From the NCBI GenBank assembly GCA_964036315.1, contig CAXIWW010000817.1:8157501-8221500 (forward strand): DNA of 64,000 nt, given 5' to 3'. The notes under the pieces were generated by a model. That model searched no databases. It saw only the letters and a program-made list of their open reading frames with translations, and had not been told where the DNA came from. The stretch is from Acanthosepion esculentum. Lineage: Eukaryota; Mollusca; Cephalopoda; Sepiida; Sepiidae. The position numbers and the translations under genes were made by a program. Positions within the stretch are counted from its first letter, which is position 1. Every line of letters starts with the position of its first letter. Positions 1 to 12,400 of the stretch are shown here, piece by piece.

Positions 1-1740
1 CTGGGTGTCGTCTGCGTGGGACTTTCTGGGACAGGGGGTCTTCTGCGTGGGACTTTCTTGGACTGGGGTTCGTCTTCGTGGGACATTCTGGTACTGGGGG
101 TTGTCTGCGTGGGACTTTCAGGGACTCTCTTCTGGGTGGGGGATCGTCTGCGTGGGACTTTCTGGGACTGTCTCCTTGGTGTGGGGCGTCTGCCTGGGAC
201 ATTCTGGGACTGTGGTTCGTCTGCGTGGGACTTTCTGGGACTGTCTCCTGGGTGGGGGGTCGTCTGCGTGGGACTTTGTGGGACTGGTGGTCGTCTGCGT
301 TGGACTTTCTGGGACTGGGGGTCGTCTGCGTGTTACTTTCTTGGACTGTCTCCTGGGTGGGGATTCGTCTGTCTGGGACTTTCTGAGACTGGGTGTCATC
401 TGCGTGGTAGTTTCTGGGACTGTCTCCTGGGTGGGGGTCGTCTGCGTGGGACTTTCTGGGACTGGGCTCCTCTGCGTGGGACTTTCTGGGAATTTCTCCT
501 GGGTGGGGGTTCGTCTGCGTGGGACTTTCTGGGACTGTCTCCTGCGTGGGAGATCGTCTGCTTGGGACTTTCAGGGACTGGGTGTCGTCTGCGTGGGACT
601 TTCTGGGACTGTCTCCTGGGTGGGGGTCGTCTGCGTGGGACTTTCTGGGACTGGGCTCGTCTGCGTGGGACTTTCTGGGACTGTCTCCTCGGTGGGGAGT
701 CGTCTGCGTGGGACTTTCTGGGACTGGGGGTTGTCTGCGTGGGACTTTCAGGGACTCTCTTCTGGGTGGGGGATCGTCTGCGTGGGACTTTCTGGGACTG
801 TCTCCTTGGTGGGGGTCGTCTGCGTGGGACATTCTGGGACTGTGGGTCGTCTGCGTGGGACATTCTGGCACTATCTCCTGGGTGGGGGGTCGTCTGCGTG
901 GGACTTTGTGGGACTGGGGGTCGTCTGCGTGGCACTTTCTGGGACTGGGGGTCGTCTGCGTGGGTCTTTCTGGGACTGTCTCCTGGGTGGGGGTTCGTCT
1001 GCGTTGGACTTTCTGGGACTGTCTCATGCGTGGGGGTTCGTCTGCGTGGGACTTTCTGGGACTGTCTCCTGGATGGGGGCTCGTCTGCGTGGGAATTTCT
1101 GAGTCTGTCTCCTGGGTGGGGGTCGTCAGCGTGGGTCTTTCTGTTACTGGGGGTCGCCTGCGTGGGACTTTCTGGGACTGTCTCCTGGGTGGGTGTTCGT
1201 GTGAGTGGGACTTTCTGTGACTGGGGGTTGTCTGCGTGGGATATATGGGTCTGTCTCCTGGGTGGGGGGTCGTCTGCATGGGACTTTCTGGGACTGGGGG
1301 TCGTCTGCGTGGGATATATGGGTCTGTCTCCTGGGTGGGAGGTCGTCTGCATGGGACTTTCTGGGACTGGGTGTCGTCTGCGTGCGACTTTCTGGGATTG
1401 TCTCCTGGGTTGGGGGGGTCGTCTGCGTGCGACTTGCTGGGACTGGGGGTCGTCTGCGTGGGACTTTTTGGGACTGTCTCCTGTCTGGAGGATCGTCTGC
1501 GTGGGACTTTCTGGGACTAGGGGGTCGTCTGCGTGGGACTTTCTGGGACTCGGGGTCGTCTGCGTTGAACTTTCTGGGATTGGGTGTCGTCTGCGTGGGA
1601 CTTTCTGGGAATGTCTCCTGGGTGGGGGGTCGTCTGCTTGGGACTTTGTGGGACTGGGGGTCGTCTGCGTGGGACTTTCTGGGAGTGGGTGTCGTCTGCG
1701 TTGTACTTTCTGGGACTGTCTCCTGGGTGGGGGGTCGTCT
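1..1740 (+). repeat. Sat-A minisatellite array (31/43-bp units), G-rich strand on +
   Basis: A tandem array fills this stretch and runs off the left window edge. The short unit is 31 bp and is built from GTCGTCTGCGTGGGACTTTC followed by TGGGACTGGGG. The long unit is 43 bp and carries 12 extra bases of the type TCTCCTGGGTGG before the next GTCGTCTGCG. Short and long units alternate irregularly and individual units differ by a few substitutions. The + strand is strongly G-rich and the - strand C-rich. Both unit lengths leave remainder 1 on division by 3 and the consensus has no stop codon in most frames, so long overlapping frames on both strands are expected and are not taken as genes. The right end breaks sharply into Sat-L at GTCGTCT/GTGTCG. 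The same break recurs inverted at 18246. No coding, RNA or regulatory feature is seen inside. Confidence 0.95.
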
Positions 1741-2187
1741 GTGTCGAAAAAACTTTTGTAATTATGGATGAGGTAAGCAATTCCCGACAATTGGACACCA
1801 ATATTTTGTGGATTCTATAAAAAGGAAAAATTAGAAATGCAGTTTTATAGTGCACACTGGAATTCGGACGATGTAAATTGTCAGACGACATACCGCACAC
1901 ATGGTGAAAGCTGTACTTTTTACTATCTGAGCAAATGAAAAATCCCTGTAAATATAGACAAATCAAGTAATTGCACACAATTTGATACCCAATTTGAAAA
2001 TATTGCTTTAATGGAAAAAGTTATAAACAAGTGAAATATGACTGATTTCCCTGTTTAAGGCTGCATAACAATTTCCGTAAATGAGCTAACACAAGCCCCA
2101 TACCGTTGTATTTCGGCTCCACTCTATTCAAGGTGTCGAAAAACGTTTGAACTTATGGATAAGGTAAGAAATTCCCGACAATTGGAC
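1741..2187 (+). repeat. Sat-L junction repeat (about 390 bp), one full copy plus a partial
   Basis: An AT-rich sequence separates the Sat-A and Sat-B arrays. It opens with GTGTCGAAAAAACTTTTGTA at 1741, and a second copy of that opening (GGTGTCGAAAAACG) lies at 2132, giving a period near 392 bp. The second copy is cut after GACAATTGGACACC and runs directly into Sat-B (AACAGATCAG) at about 2184-2191. The same family appears at 17815-18246, 34822-36386 and 46895-47615. I do not recognise it as a known transposon: I see no terminal inverted repeats, target-site duplications or transposase. It holds a short open frame on the - strand (see 35766-36008 for the most intact copy); here that frame reads on into Sat-A and so extends over 1517-1978. 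Confidence 0.9.
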
Positions 2188-5100
2188 ACCAACAGATCAG
2201 AGGCCATGCTGCTGGAGGTAGTCTAACATCTTACATTAGACGCTCAAATATGGACGGGAAACCAAGAGATCAGAGGCCATGCTGCTGGACGTAGTTTATC
2301 TTTTTCCATTAGACGCTCAAATATGCAACAGAAACCAACAGATCAGAATCATGGCTGCTAGACGTAGTGTATCATCTTACACAAGACGCTCAGATATGGT
2401 CCGGAAGCCAACAGGTCAGAGGCCATGCTGCTGGACGTAGTCTAAAATCTTACATTAGACGCTCAAATATGGACCGGAAACCAACAGATCACAGGCCATT
2501 CTGCTGGACGTAGTTTATCTTTTTACATTAGACGCTCAAATATGCACCAGAAACCAAGAGATCAGAAACAGGGCTGCTGGACGTAGTGTATCATCTTACA
2601 CAAGACGGTCAAATATTGACCGGAAGCCAAGAGGTCAGAGGCCATGCTGCTGGGCGTACTCTAAAATCTTACATTAGACGCTCAAATATGGACCGGAATC
2701 CAACAGATCAGAGGCCATGCTGCTGGTCGTAGTTTATCTTTTTATATTAGACGCTCAAATATGCACCAGAAACCAACAGATCAGAATCATGGCTGCTGCA
2801 CGTAGTGTATCATCTTACACAAGACGCTAAAATATCGACCGGAAACATACAGGTCAGAGGCCATGCTGCTGGACGTAGTCTAAAATCTTACATTAGACGC
2901 TCAAATATGAACCGGAAACCAACAGATCAGAGGCCAAGCTGCTGGACGTAGTTTATCTTTTTACATTAGACGCTCAAATATGCACCAGAAAACAAGAGAT
3001 CAGAAACAGGTCTGCAGGACGTAGTGTATCATCTCACAGAAGACGCTCAAATATGGACCGGAAGCCAACAGGTCAGAGGCCATGCTGCTGGGCGTAGTCT
3101 AAAATCTTACATTAGATTCTCAAATATGAACCGATCAGAGGCCATGCTGCTGGACGTAGATTATCTTCTTACATTAGACGCTCATATATGCACCAGAAAC
3201 CAAGAGATCAGAAACAGGGCTGCTGGACGTTGTGTATCATATACACAAGACGCTCAAATACGGACCGGAAACCAAGAGTTCAGAGGCCATGCTGCTGGGC
3301 ATTGTCTAAAATCTTACATTAGACGCTCAAATGTGGACCGGAAACCAACAGATCATAGGCCATGCTGCTGGATGTAGTTTATCTTTTTACATTAGACGGT
3401 CAAATATGCACCAGAAACCAACAGATCAGAATCATGGCTGCTAGACGTAGTGTATCATCTTACACAAGACGCTCAGATATGGTCCGAAAGCCAACAGTTC
3501 AGAGGCCATGCTGCTGGACGTAGTCTAAAATCTTGCATTAGACGCTCAAATATGGGCCGGAAACCAACAGATGAAAGGCCATGCTGCTGGACGTAGTTTA
3601 TCTTTTTACATTAGACGCTCAAATATGCACCAGAAACCAAGAGATCAGAAACAGGGCTGCTGGACGTAGTGTATCATCTTACACAAGACGCTAAAATATG
3701 GACCGCAAGCCAACAGGTCAGAGGCTATGCTGCTGGACGTAGTCTAAAATCTTATATTAGACGCTCAAATATGGACCGGAAACCAACCGATCAGAAGCCC
3801 AGCTGCTGGACGTAGTATATCTTTTTACATTAGACGCTCAAATATGCACAAGATACCAACAGATCAGAATCATGGCTGCTGGACGTAGTGTATCATCTTA
3901 CACAAGACGCTCAAATATGGACCGGAAGCCAAGAGGTCAGAGTCCATGCTGCTGGTCGTAGTCTAAAATCTTACATTAGAGGCTCAAATATGGACCGGAA
4001 ACCAACAGATCAGAGGCCATGCTGCTGGATGTAGTTTATCTTTTACATTAGACGGTCAAATATGCACCAGAAACCAACAGATCAGAAACAGGGCTGCTGG
4101 ACGTAGTGTATCATCTTACACTAGACGCTCAAATATGGACCGGAAGCCAACAGGTCAGAGGCCATGCTGCTGGACGTAGTCTAAAATCTTACATTAGACG
4201 CTCAAATATGAACCGGAAACCAACAGATCAGAGGCCAAGCTGCTGGACGTAGTTTATCTTTTTACATTAGACGCTCAAATATGCACCGGAAACCAAGAGA
4301 TCAGAAAGAGGGCTGCTGGACGTAGTGTATCATCTTACACAAGACGCTCAAATATGGACCGGAAGCCAACAAGTCAGAGGCTATGCTGCTGGACGTAGTC
4401 TAAAATCTTACATTAGACGCTCAAATATGAACCGGAAACCAACAGATCAGAGGCCATGCTGCTGGACGTAGATTATCTTTTTACATTAGACGCTCAAATA
4501 TGCACCATAAACCAAGAGATCAGAAACAGGGCTGCTGGACGTTGTGTATCATATAGACAAGACGCTCAAATACGGACCGGAAACCAAGAGTTCAGAGGCC
4601 ATGCTGCTGGTCGTAGTCTAAAATCTTACATTAGACGCTCAAATATGGACCGGAAACCAACAGATCAGAGGCCATGCTGCTGGTCGTAGTTTATCTTTTT
4701 ACATTAGACGCTCAAATATGCAACAGAAACCAACAGATCAGAATCATGGCTGCTAGACGTAGTGTATCATCTTACACAAGACGCTCAGATATGGTCCGGA
4801 AGCCAACAGGTCAGAGGCCATGCTGCTGGACGTAGTCTAAAATCTTACATTAGACGCTCAAATATGGACCGGAAACCAACAGAAAACAGGCCATTCTGCT
4901 GGACGTAGTTTATCTTTTTACATTAGACGCTCAAATATGCACCAGAAACCAAGAGATCAGAAACAGGGCTGCTGGGCGTAGTGTATCATCTTACACAAGA
5001 CGATCAAATATGGACCGGAACCCAACAAATCAGAGGCCATGCTGCTGGACGTAGTTTATCGTTTTACATTAGACGCTCAAATATGCACCAGAAACCAAGA

Positions 5101-8100
5101 GATCAGAAACAGGGCTGCTGGACGTAGTGTATCATCTTACACAAGACGCTCAAATATGGACCGGAAGCCAACAGGTCAGAGGTTATGCTGCTGGACGTAG
5201 TCTAAAATCTTATATTAGATTCTCAAATATGCACCAGAAACCAACAGATCAGAATCATGGCTGCTGGACATAGTGTATCATCTTACACAAGACGTTCAAA
5301 TATGAACCGGAAGCCAACAGGTCAGAGGCCATGCTGCTGGACGTATTCTATAATCTTACATTAGACGCTCAAATATGGACCGGAATCCAACAGATCAGAG
5401 GCCATGCTGCTGGACGTTGTTTATCTTTTTACATTAGACGCTCAAATATGCACCAGAAACCAAGAGATCAGAAACAGAGCTGATGGAAGTAGTGTATCAT
5501 CTTACACAAGACGCTCAAATATGGACCGGAAGCCAACAGGTCAGAGGCTATGCTGCTGGACGTAGTCTAAAATCTTATATCAGACGATCAAATATGGACC
5601 GGAAACCAACAGATCAGAGGCCATGCTGCTGGACGTAGTATATCTTTTTACATTAGACGCTCAAATATGCACCAGAAACCAAGAGATCAGAAACAGGGCT
5701 GCTGGACGTAGTGTATCATCTTACACAAGACGCTCAAATATGGACCGGAAGCCAACAGGTCAGAGGCCATGCTGCTGGACGTAGTCTAATATCTTACATT
5801 AGACGCTCAAATATGGACCGGAAACCAACAGATCAGAGGCCATGCTGCTGGACGTAGTTTATCTTTTTACATTAGACGCTCAAATATGCACCAGAAACCA
5901 ACAGATCAGAAACATGGCTGCTAGACGTAGTGTATCATCTTACACAAGACGCTCAGATATGGTCCGGAAGCCAACAGGTCAGAGGCCATGCTGCGGGACG
6001 TAGTCTAATATCTTACATTAGACGCTCAAATATGGACCGGAAACCAACAGATCAGAGGCCATGCTCCTGGACGTAGTTTATCTTTTTACATTAGACGCTC
6101 AAATATGCACCAGAAACCAAGAGATCAGAAACAGAGCTGATGGAAGTAGTGTATCATCTTACACAAGACGCTCAAATATGGACCGGAAAGCAACAGATCA
6201 GAGGCCATGCTGCTGGTCATAGTTTATCTTTTTACATTAGACGCTCAAATATGCAACAGAAACCAACAGATCAGAATCATGGCTGCTAGACGTAGTGTAT
6301 CAACTTACACAAGACGCTCAGATATGGTCCGGAAGCCAACAGGTCAGAGGCCATGATGCTGGACGTACTTTATCTTTTTACATTAGACGCTCAAATATGC
6401 ACCAGAAACCGAGTGATCAGAAACAGTGCTGCTGGACGTAGTGTATCATCTTACACAAAAATGCTCAAATATGGACCGGAAACCAAGAGTTCAGAGGCCA
6501 TGCTGCTGGACGTCGTCTAAAATCTTACATTAGACGCTCAAATATGGACCGGAAACCAACAGATCAGAGGCCATGCTGCTGGACGTAGTTTATCTTTTGA
6601 TATTAGACGCTCAAATATGCACCAGAAACCAACAGATCAGAATCATGGCTGCTGGACGTAGTGTATCATCTTACACAAGACGCTCAAATATCGACCGGAA
6701 ACCTACAGGTCAGAGGCCATGCTGCTGGACGTAGTCTAAAATCTTACATTAGACGCTCAAATATGGACGGTAAACCAACAGATCAGACGCCATGCTGCTG
6801 GACGTACTTTATCTTTTTACATTAGAAGCTCAAATATGCACCAGAAACCAAGAGATCAGAAACAGGGCTGCTGGACGTAGTGTATCATCTTACACAAGAT
6901 GCTCAAATATGGACCGGAAGCCAGCAGGTCAGAGGCTATGCTGCTGGTCGTAGTCTAAAATCTTATATTAGACGCTCAAATATGGACAAGAAACCAACAG
7001 ATCAGAGGCCATGCTGCTGGACGTAGTTTATCTTTTTACATTAGACGCTCAAATATGCACAAGGAACCAAGAGATCAGAAACATGGCTGCTGGATCTAGT
7101 CTATCATCTTACACAAGACGCTCAAATATGGACCGGAAGCCAACAGGTCAGAGGCTATGCTGCTGGTCGTAGTCTAAAATCTTATATTAGACGCATAAAT
7201 ATGGACCGGAAACCAACAGATCATAAGCCATGCTGCTAGACGTATTTTATGTTTTTACATTAGACGCTCAAATATGCACCAGAAACCAAGAGATCAGAAG
7301 CAGGGCTGCTGGACATAGTGTATCATCTTACACAAGACGCTCAAATATGGACCGGAAACCAAGAGTTCAGAGGCCATGCTGCTGGACGTGGTCTAAAATC
7401 TTACATTAGACCCTCAAATATGGACCGGAAACCAACAGATCAGAGGCCATGCTGCTGGACGTAGTTTATCTTTTGATATTAGACGCTCAAATATGCACCA
7501 GAAACCAACAGATCAGAATCATGGCTGCTGGACGTAGTGTATCATCTTACACAAGACGCTCAAATATCGACCGGAAACCTACAGGTCAGAGGCCATGCTG
7601 CTGGACGTAGTCTAAAATCTTACATTAGACGCTCAAATATGGACGGTAAACCAACAGATCAGACGCCATGCTGCTGGACGTAGTTTATCTTTTTACATTA
7701 GACGCTCAAATATGCACCAGAAACCAAGAGATCAGAAACAGGGCTGCTGGACGTAGTGTATCATCTTACACAAGATGCGCAAATATGGACCGGAAGCCAG
7801 CAGGTCAGAGGCTTTGCTGCTGGTCGCAGTCTAAAATCTTATATTAGACGCTCAAATATGGACCGGAAACCAACAGATCAGAGGCCATGCTGCTGGGCGT
7901 AGTATATCTTTTTACATTAGACGCTCAAATATGCATCAGAAACAAGAGATCAGTATCATGGCTACTGGACGTAATGTATCATCTTACACAAGACGCTCAG
8001 ATATGGACCGAAAGCCAACAGGTCAGAGGCAATGCGGCTGGACGTAGTCTAAAATCTTACATTGGACGCTCAAATATGGACCGGAATCCAACAGATCAGA

Positions 8101-9449
8101 GGCCATGCTGCTAGACGTAGTTTATCTTTTTACATTAGACGCTCAAATATGCATCAGAAACAAGAGATCAGTATCATGGCTGCTGGACGTAGTGTATCAT
8201 CTTACATAAGACGGTCAAATATTGACCGGAAGCCAAGAGGTCAGAGGCCATGCTGGTGGGCGTAGTCTAAAATCTTACATTAGACGTTCAAATATGGACC
8301 GGAATCCAACAGATCAGAGGCCATGCTGCTGGACGTAGTTTATCTTTTTATATTAGACGCTCAAATATGCACAAGAAACCAACAGATCAGAATCATGGAT
8401 GCTGGACGTAGTGTATCATCTTACACAAGACGCTCAAATATCGACCGGAAACCTACAGGTCAGAGGCCATGCTGCTGGACGTAGTCTAAAATCTTACATT
8501 AGACGCTCAAATATGGACGGTAAACCAACAGATCAGACGCCATGCTGCTGGACGTACTTTATCTTTTTACATTAGACGCTCAAATATGCACCAGAAACCA
8601 AGAGATCAGAAACAGGGCTGCTGGACGTAGTGTATCATCGTACACAAGATGCTCAAATAGGGACCGGAAGCCAGCAGGTCAGAGGCTATACTGCTGGTCG
8701 TAGTCTAAAATCTTATATTAGACGCTCAAATATGGACCGGAAACCAACAGATCAGAGGCCATGCTGCTGGACGTAGTATATCTTTTTACATTAGACGCTC
8801 AAATATGCATCAGAAACAAGAGATCAGTATCATGGCTGCTGGACGTAGTGTATCATCTTACACAAGACGGTCAAATATTGACCGGAAGCCAAGAGGTCAG
8901 AGGCCATTCTGCTGGGCGTAGTCTAAAATCTTACATTAGACGCTCAAATATGGACCGGAATCCAACAGATCAGAGGCCATGCTGCTGGACGTAGTTTATC
9001 TTTTTATATTAGACGCTCAAATATGCACCAGAAACCAACAGATCAGAATCATGGCTGCTGGACGTAGTGTATCATCTTACACAAGACGCTAAAATATCGA
9101 CCGGAAACATACATGTCAGAGGCCATTCTGCTGGACGTAGTCTAAAATCTTATATTAGACGCTCAAATATGGGCCGGAAACCAACAGATCAGAGGCCATG
9201 CTGATGGACGTAGTATATCTTTTTACATTAGACGCTCAAATATGCACAAGAAACGAAGAGATCAGAAACAGGGCTGCTGGACGTAGTGTATCATCTTACA
9301 AAAGACTCTCAAATATGGACCGGAAGCCAACAGGTCAGAGGCTATGCTGCTGCACGTAGTCTAAAATCTTATATTAGACGCTCAAATATGGACCGGAAAC
9401 CAACAGATCAGAGGCCATGCTGCTGGGCGTAGTTTATCTTTTTACATTT
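2188..9449 (+). repeat. Sat-B array, 73-bp monomer in 219-bp trimers, forward
   Basis: The monomer is 73 bp with a shared core GACGCTCAAATATG and a shared tail GCTGCTGGACGTAG. Three subtypes alternate, most easily told by their first bases. One has GTCTAAAATCTTACATTAGA with GACCGGAAACCAACAGATC. One has GTTTATCTTTTTACATTAGA with GCACCAGAAACC. One has GTGTATCATCTTACACAAGA with GACCGGAAGCCAACAGGTC. Together they give a 219-bp higher-order repeat, with local losses of single monomers. Because 219 is divisible by 3 while 73 is not, one frame reads the three monomers in three phases and returns to register, which makes recurring frames of about 77 codons. These are by-products. A larger 876-bp (12 monomer) period is seen from about 6.6 to 9.0 kb. 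The array ends in a foldback at 9449. Confidence 0.95.
6590..9010 (+). repeat. 876-bp higher-order repeat (12 monomers) in Sat-B
   Basis: The variant TATCTTTTGATATTAGACGC occurs at 6591 and 7467, exactly 876 bp or 12 monomers apart. The near-identical TATCTTTTTATATT variant follows at 8341 (874 bp later) and 8997 (656 bp, about nine monomers, later). The following monomers also share private changes, such as ATCGACCGGAAACCTACAGG and ATGGACGGTAAACC. This marks a late round of local amplification close to the foldback at 9449. Confidence 0.8.
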
Positions 9450-9465
9450 ATTTGAGCGTCTTGTG
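9440..9465. other. Foldback junction, Sat-B forward to Sat-B reverse
   Basis: Reading + strand, the forward monomer start CTTTTTACATT passes directly into TATTTGAGCGTCTTGTGTAA, which belongs to the reverse complement of another Sat-B subtype. The expected AGACGCTCAAATA between the two is absent, so the fold has lost about 13 bases at its centre. Everything left of this point down to 2188 is forward, and everything right of it up to 17814 is reverse. It is the only orientation change in 2188-17814 that I found. It could be a real inversion or template-switch scar, or an assembly join. Confidence 0.85.
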
Positions 9466-12400
9466 TAAGATTATACACTACGTCCAGCAGCCCTGTTTCA
9501 GATCTCTTGGTTTCTGGTGCATATTTGAGCGTCTAATGTAAAAAGATAAACTACGTCCAGCAGCATGGCCTCTGATCTGTTGGTTTCCGGTCCATATTTG
9601 AGCGTCTAATGTAAGATTTTAGACTACGTCCAGCAGCATGGCCTCTGAACTCTTGGTTTCCGGTCCGTATTTGAGCGTCTAGTGTATATGATACACAAAG
9701 TCCAGCAGCCCTGTTTCTGATCTCTTGGTTTCTGGTGCATATTTGAGCGTCTAATGTAAAAAGATAATCTACGTCCAGCAGCATGGCCTCTGATCTGTTG
9801 GTTTCCGGTTCATATTTGAGCGTCTAATGTAAGATTTAGACTACGTCCAGCAGCATGGCCTCTGACCTGTTGGCTTCCGGTCCATATTTGAGCGTCTTCT
9901 GTAAGATGATACACTACGTCCAGCAGACCTGTTTCTGATCACTTGTTTTCTGGTGCATATTTGAGCGTCTAATGTAAAAAGATAAACTACGTCCAGCAGC
10001 ATGGCCTCTGATGTGTTGGTTTCCGGTTCATATTTGAGCGTCTAATGTAATATTTTAGACTACTTCCAGCAGCATGGCCTCTGACCTGTTGGCTTCCAGT
10101 CCATATATGAGCGTCTTGTGTAAGATGATACACTACGTCCAGCAGCCCAGTTTCTGATCTCTTGGTTTCTGGTGCATATTTGAGCGTCTAATGTAAAGAT
10201 AAACTACGTCCAGCAGCATGGCCTCTGATCTGTTGGTTTCCGGACCATATTTGAGCGTCCAATGTTAGATTATAGATTACATCCAGCCGTATTGCTTCTG
10301 ACCTGTTGGCTTCAGGTCCATATATGAGCGTCTTGTGTAAGATGATACACTACGTCCAGCAGCCCTGTTTCTGATCTCTTGGTATCTTGTGCATATTTGA
10401 GCGTCTAATGTAAAGATATACTACGTCCAGCAGCATGGCCTCTGATCTGTTGGTTTCCGGTCCATATTTGAGCGTCTAATATAAGATTTTAGTCTACGTC
10501 GAGCAGCATAGCCTCTGACCTGTTGGCTTCCGGTCCATATTTCAGCGTCTTGTGTAAGATGATACACTACGTCCAGCAGCCCTGTTTCTGATCTCTTGGT
10601 TTCTTGTGCATATTTGAGCGTCTAATGTAAAAAGATATACTACATCCAGCAGCATTGCCTCTGATCTGCTGGTTTCCTGTTCATATTTGAGCTTCTAATG
10701 TAAGATTTTAGACTACGTCCAGCAGCATGGCCTCTGACCTGTTGGATTCCGGTCCATATTTGAGCGTCTTCTGTAAAATGATACACTACGTCCAGCAGCC
10801 GTGATTCTGATCTGTTGGCTCCTGGTGGATATTTGAGCCTCTAATCTAAAAAGATAATCTACGTCCAGCAGCATGGCCTCTGATCTGTTGGCTTCCGGAC
10901 CATATTTGAGCGTCCAATGTAAGATTTTAGACTACGTCCAGCCGCATTGCCTCTGACCTTTTGGCTTCAGGTTCATATTTGAGCGTCTTGTGTAAGATGA
11001 TACACTACGTCCAGCAGCCCTGCTTCTGATCTCTTGGTATCTTGTGCATATTTGAGCGTCTAATGTAAAAAGATATACTACGTCCAGCAGCATGGCCTCT
11101 GATCTGTTGGTTTCCGGTCCATATTTGAGCCTCTAATGTAAGATTTTAGACTACGACCAGCAGCATGGACTCTGACCTCTTGGCTTCCGGTCCATATTTG
11201 ACCCTCTTGTGTAAGATGATACACTACGTCCAGCAGACATGATTCTGATCTGTTGGTTTCTGGTGCCTATATGAGCGTCTAATATAAAAAGATAAACTAC
11301 GTCCAGGAGCAGCGCCTCTGATCTGTTGGTTTCCGGACCATATTTGAGCGTCCAATGTAAGATTTTAGACTACGTCCAGCCGCATTGTTTCTGACCTGTT
11401 GGCTTCAGGTCCATATTTGAGCGTCTTGTGTAAGATGATACACTACGTCCAGCATCCCTGTTTCTGATCTCTTGGTATCTTGTGCATATTTGAGCGTCTA
11501 ATGTAAAAAGATATACTACGTCCAGCAGCATGGCCTCTGAGCTGTTGGTTTCCGGTCCATATTTGAGCGTCTAATATAAGATTTTAGACTACGTCCAGCA
11601 GCATAGACTCTGACCTGTTGGCTTCCGGTCAATATTTGAGCGTCTTGTGTAAGATGATACACTACGTCCAGCAGCCCTGTTTCTGATCTCTTGGTTTCTG
11701 GTGCATATTTGAGCGTCTAATGTAAAAAGATAAACTACGACCAGCAGCATGGCCTCTGATCTGTTGGTTTCCGGTCCATATTTGAGCGTCTAATGTAAGA
11801 TTTTAGTCTACGCCCAGCAACATGGCCTCTGACCTGTTGGCTTCCGGTCCATATTTGAGCGTCTTGTGTAAGAATAGACACTACGTCCAGCAGCCCTGTT
11901 TCTTATCTCTTGGTTTCTGGTGCATATTTGACCGTCTAATGTAAAAGATAAACTACGTCCAGCAGCATGGAATCTGATCTGTTGGTTTCCGGTCCATATT
12001 TGAGCCTCTAATGTAAGATTTTAGACTACGACCAGCAGCATGGACTCTGAACTCTTGGCTTCCGGTTCATATTTGAGCGTCTTGTGTAAGATGATACACT
12101 ATGTCCAGCAGCCATGATTCTGATCTGTTGGTTTCTGGTGCATATTTGAGAATCTAATATAAGATTTTAGACTACGTCCAGCAGCATAGCCTCTGACCAG
12201 TTTGCTTCAGGTCCATATTTGAGCGTCTTGTGTAAGATGATACACTACGTCCAGCAGCCCTGTTTCTGATCTCTTGGTTTCTGGTGCATATTTGAGCGTC
12301 TAATGTAAAAAGATAAACTACGCCCAGCAGCATGGCCTCTGATCTGTTGGCTTCCGGTCCATATTTGAGCGTCTTGTGTAAGATGATACACTACGTCCAG

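Noticed and set aside
1..1740. Sat-A TGGGACTTTCTGGG related to Sat-D TGGGACCCTTTGTG
   Set aside because: The likeness covers only about a dozen bases and needs a gap; it is not above chance in a window with these compositions.
5..1761. Two long overlapping frames (365 and 581 codons) at the left end as protein genes
   Set aside because: They overlap in different phases, both consist only of translated 31/43-bp units, and one simply runs into Sat-L. The consensus is open in most phases, so length alone is not evidence.
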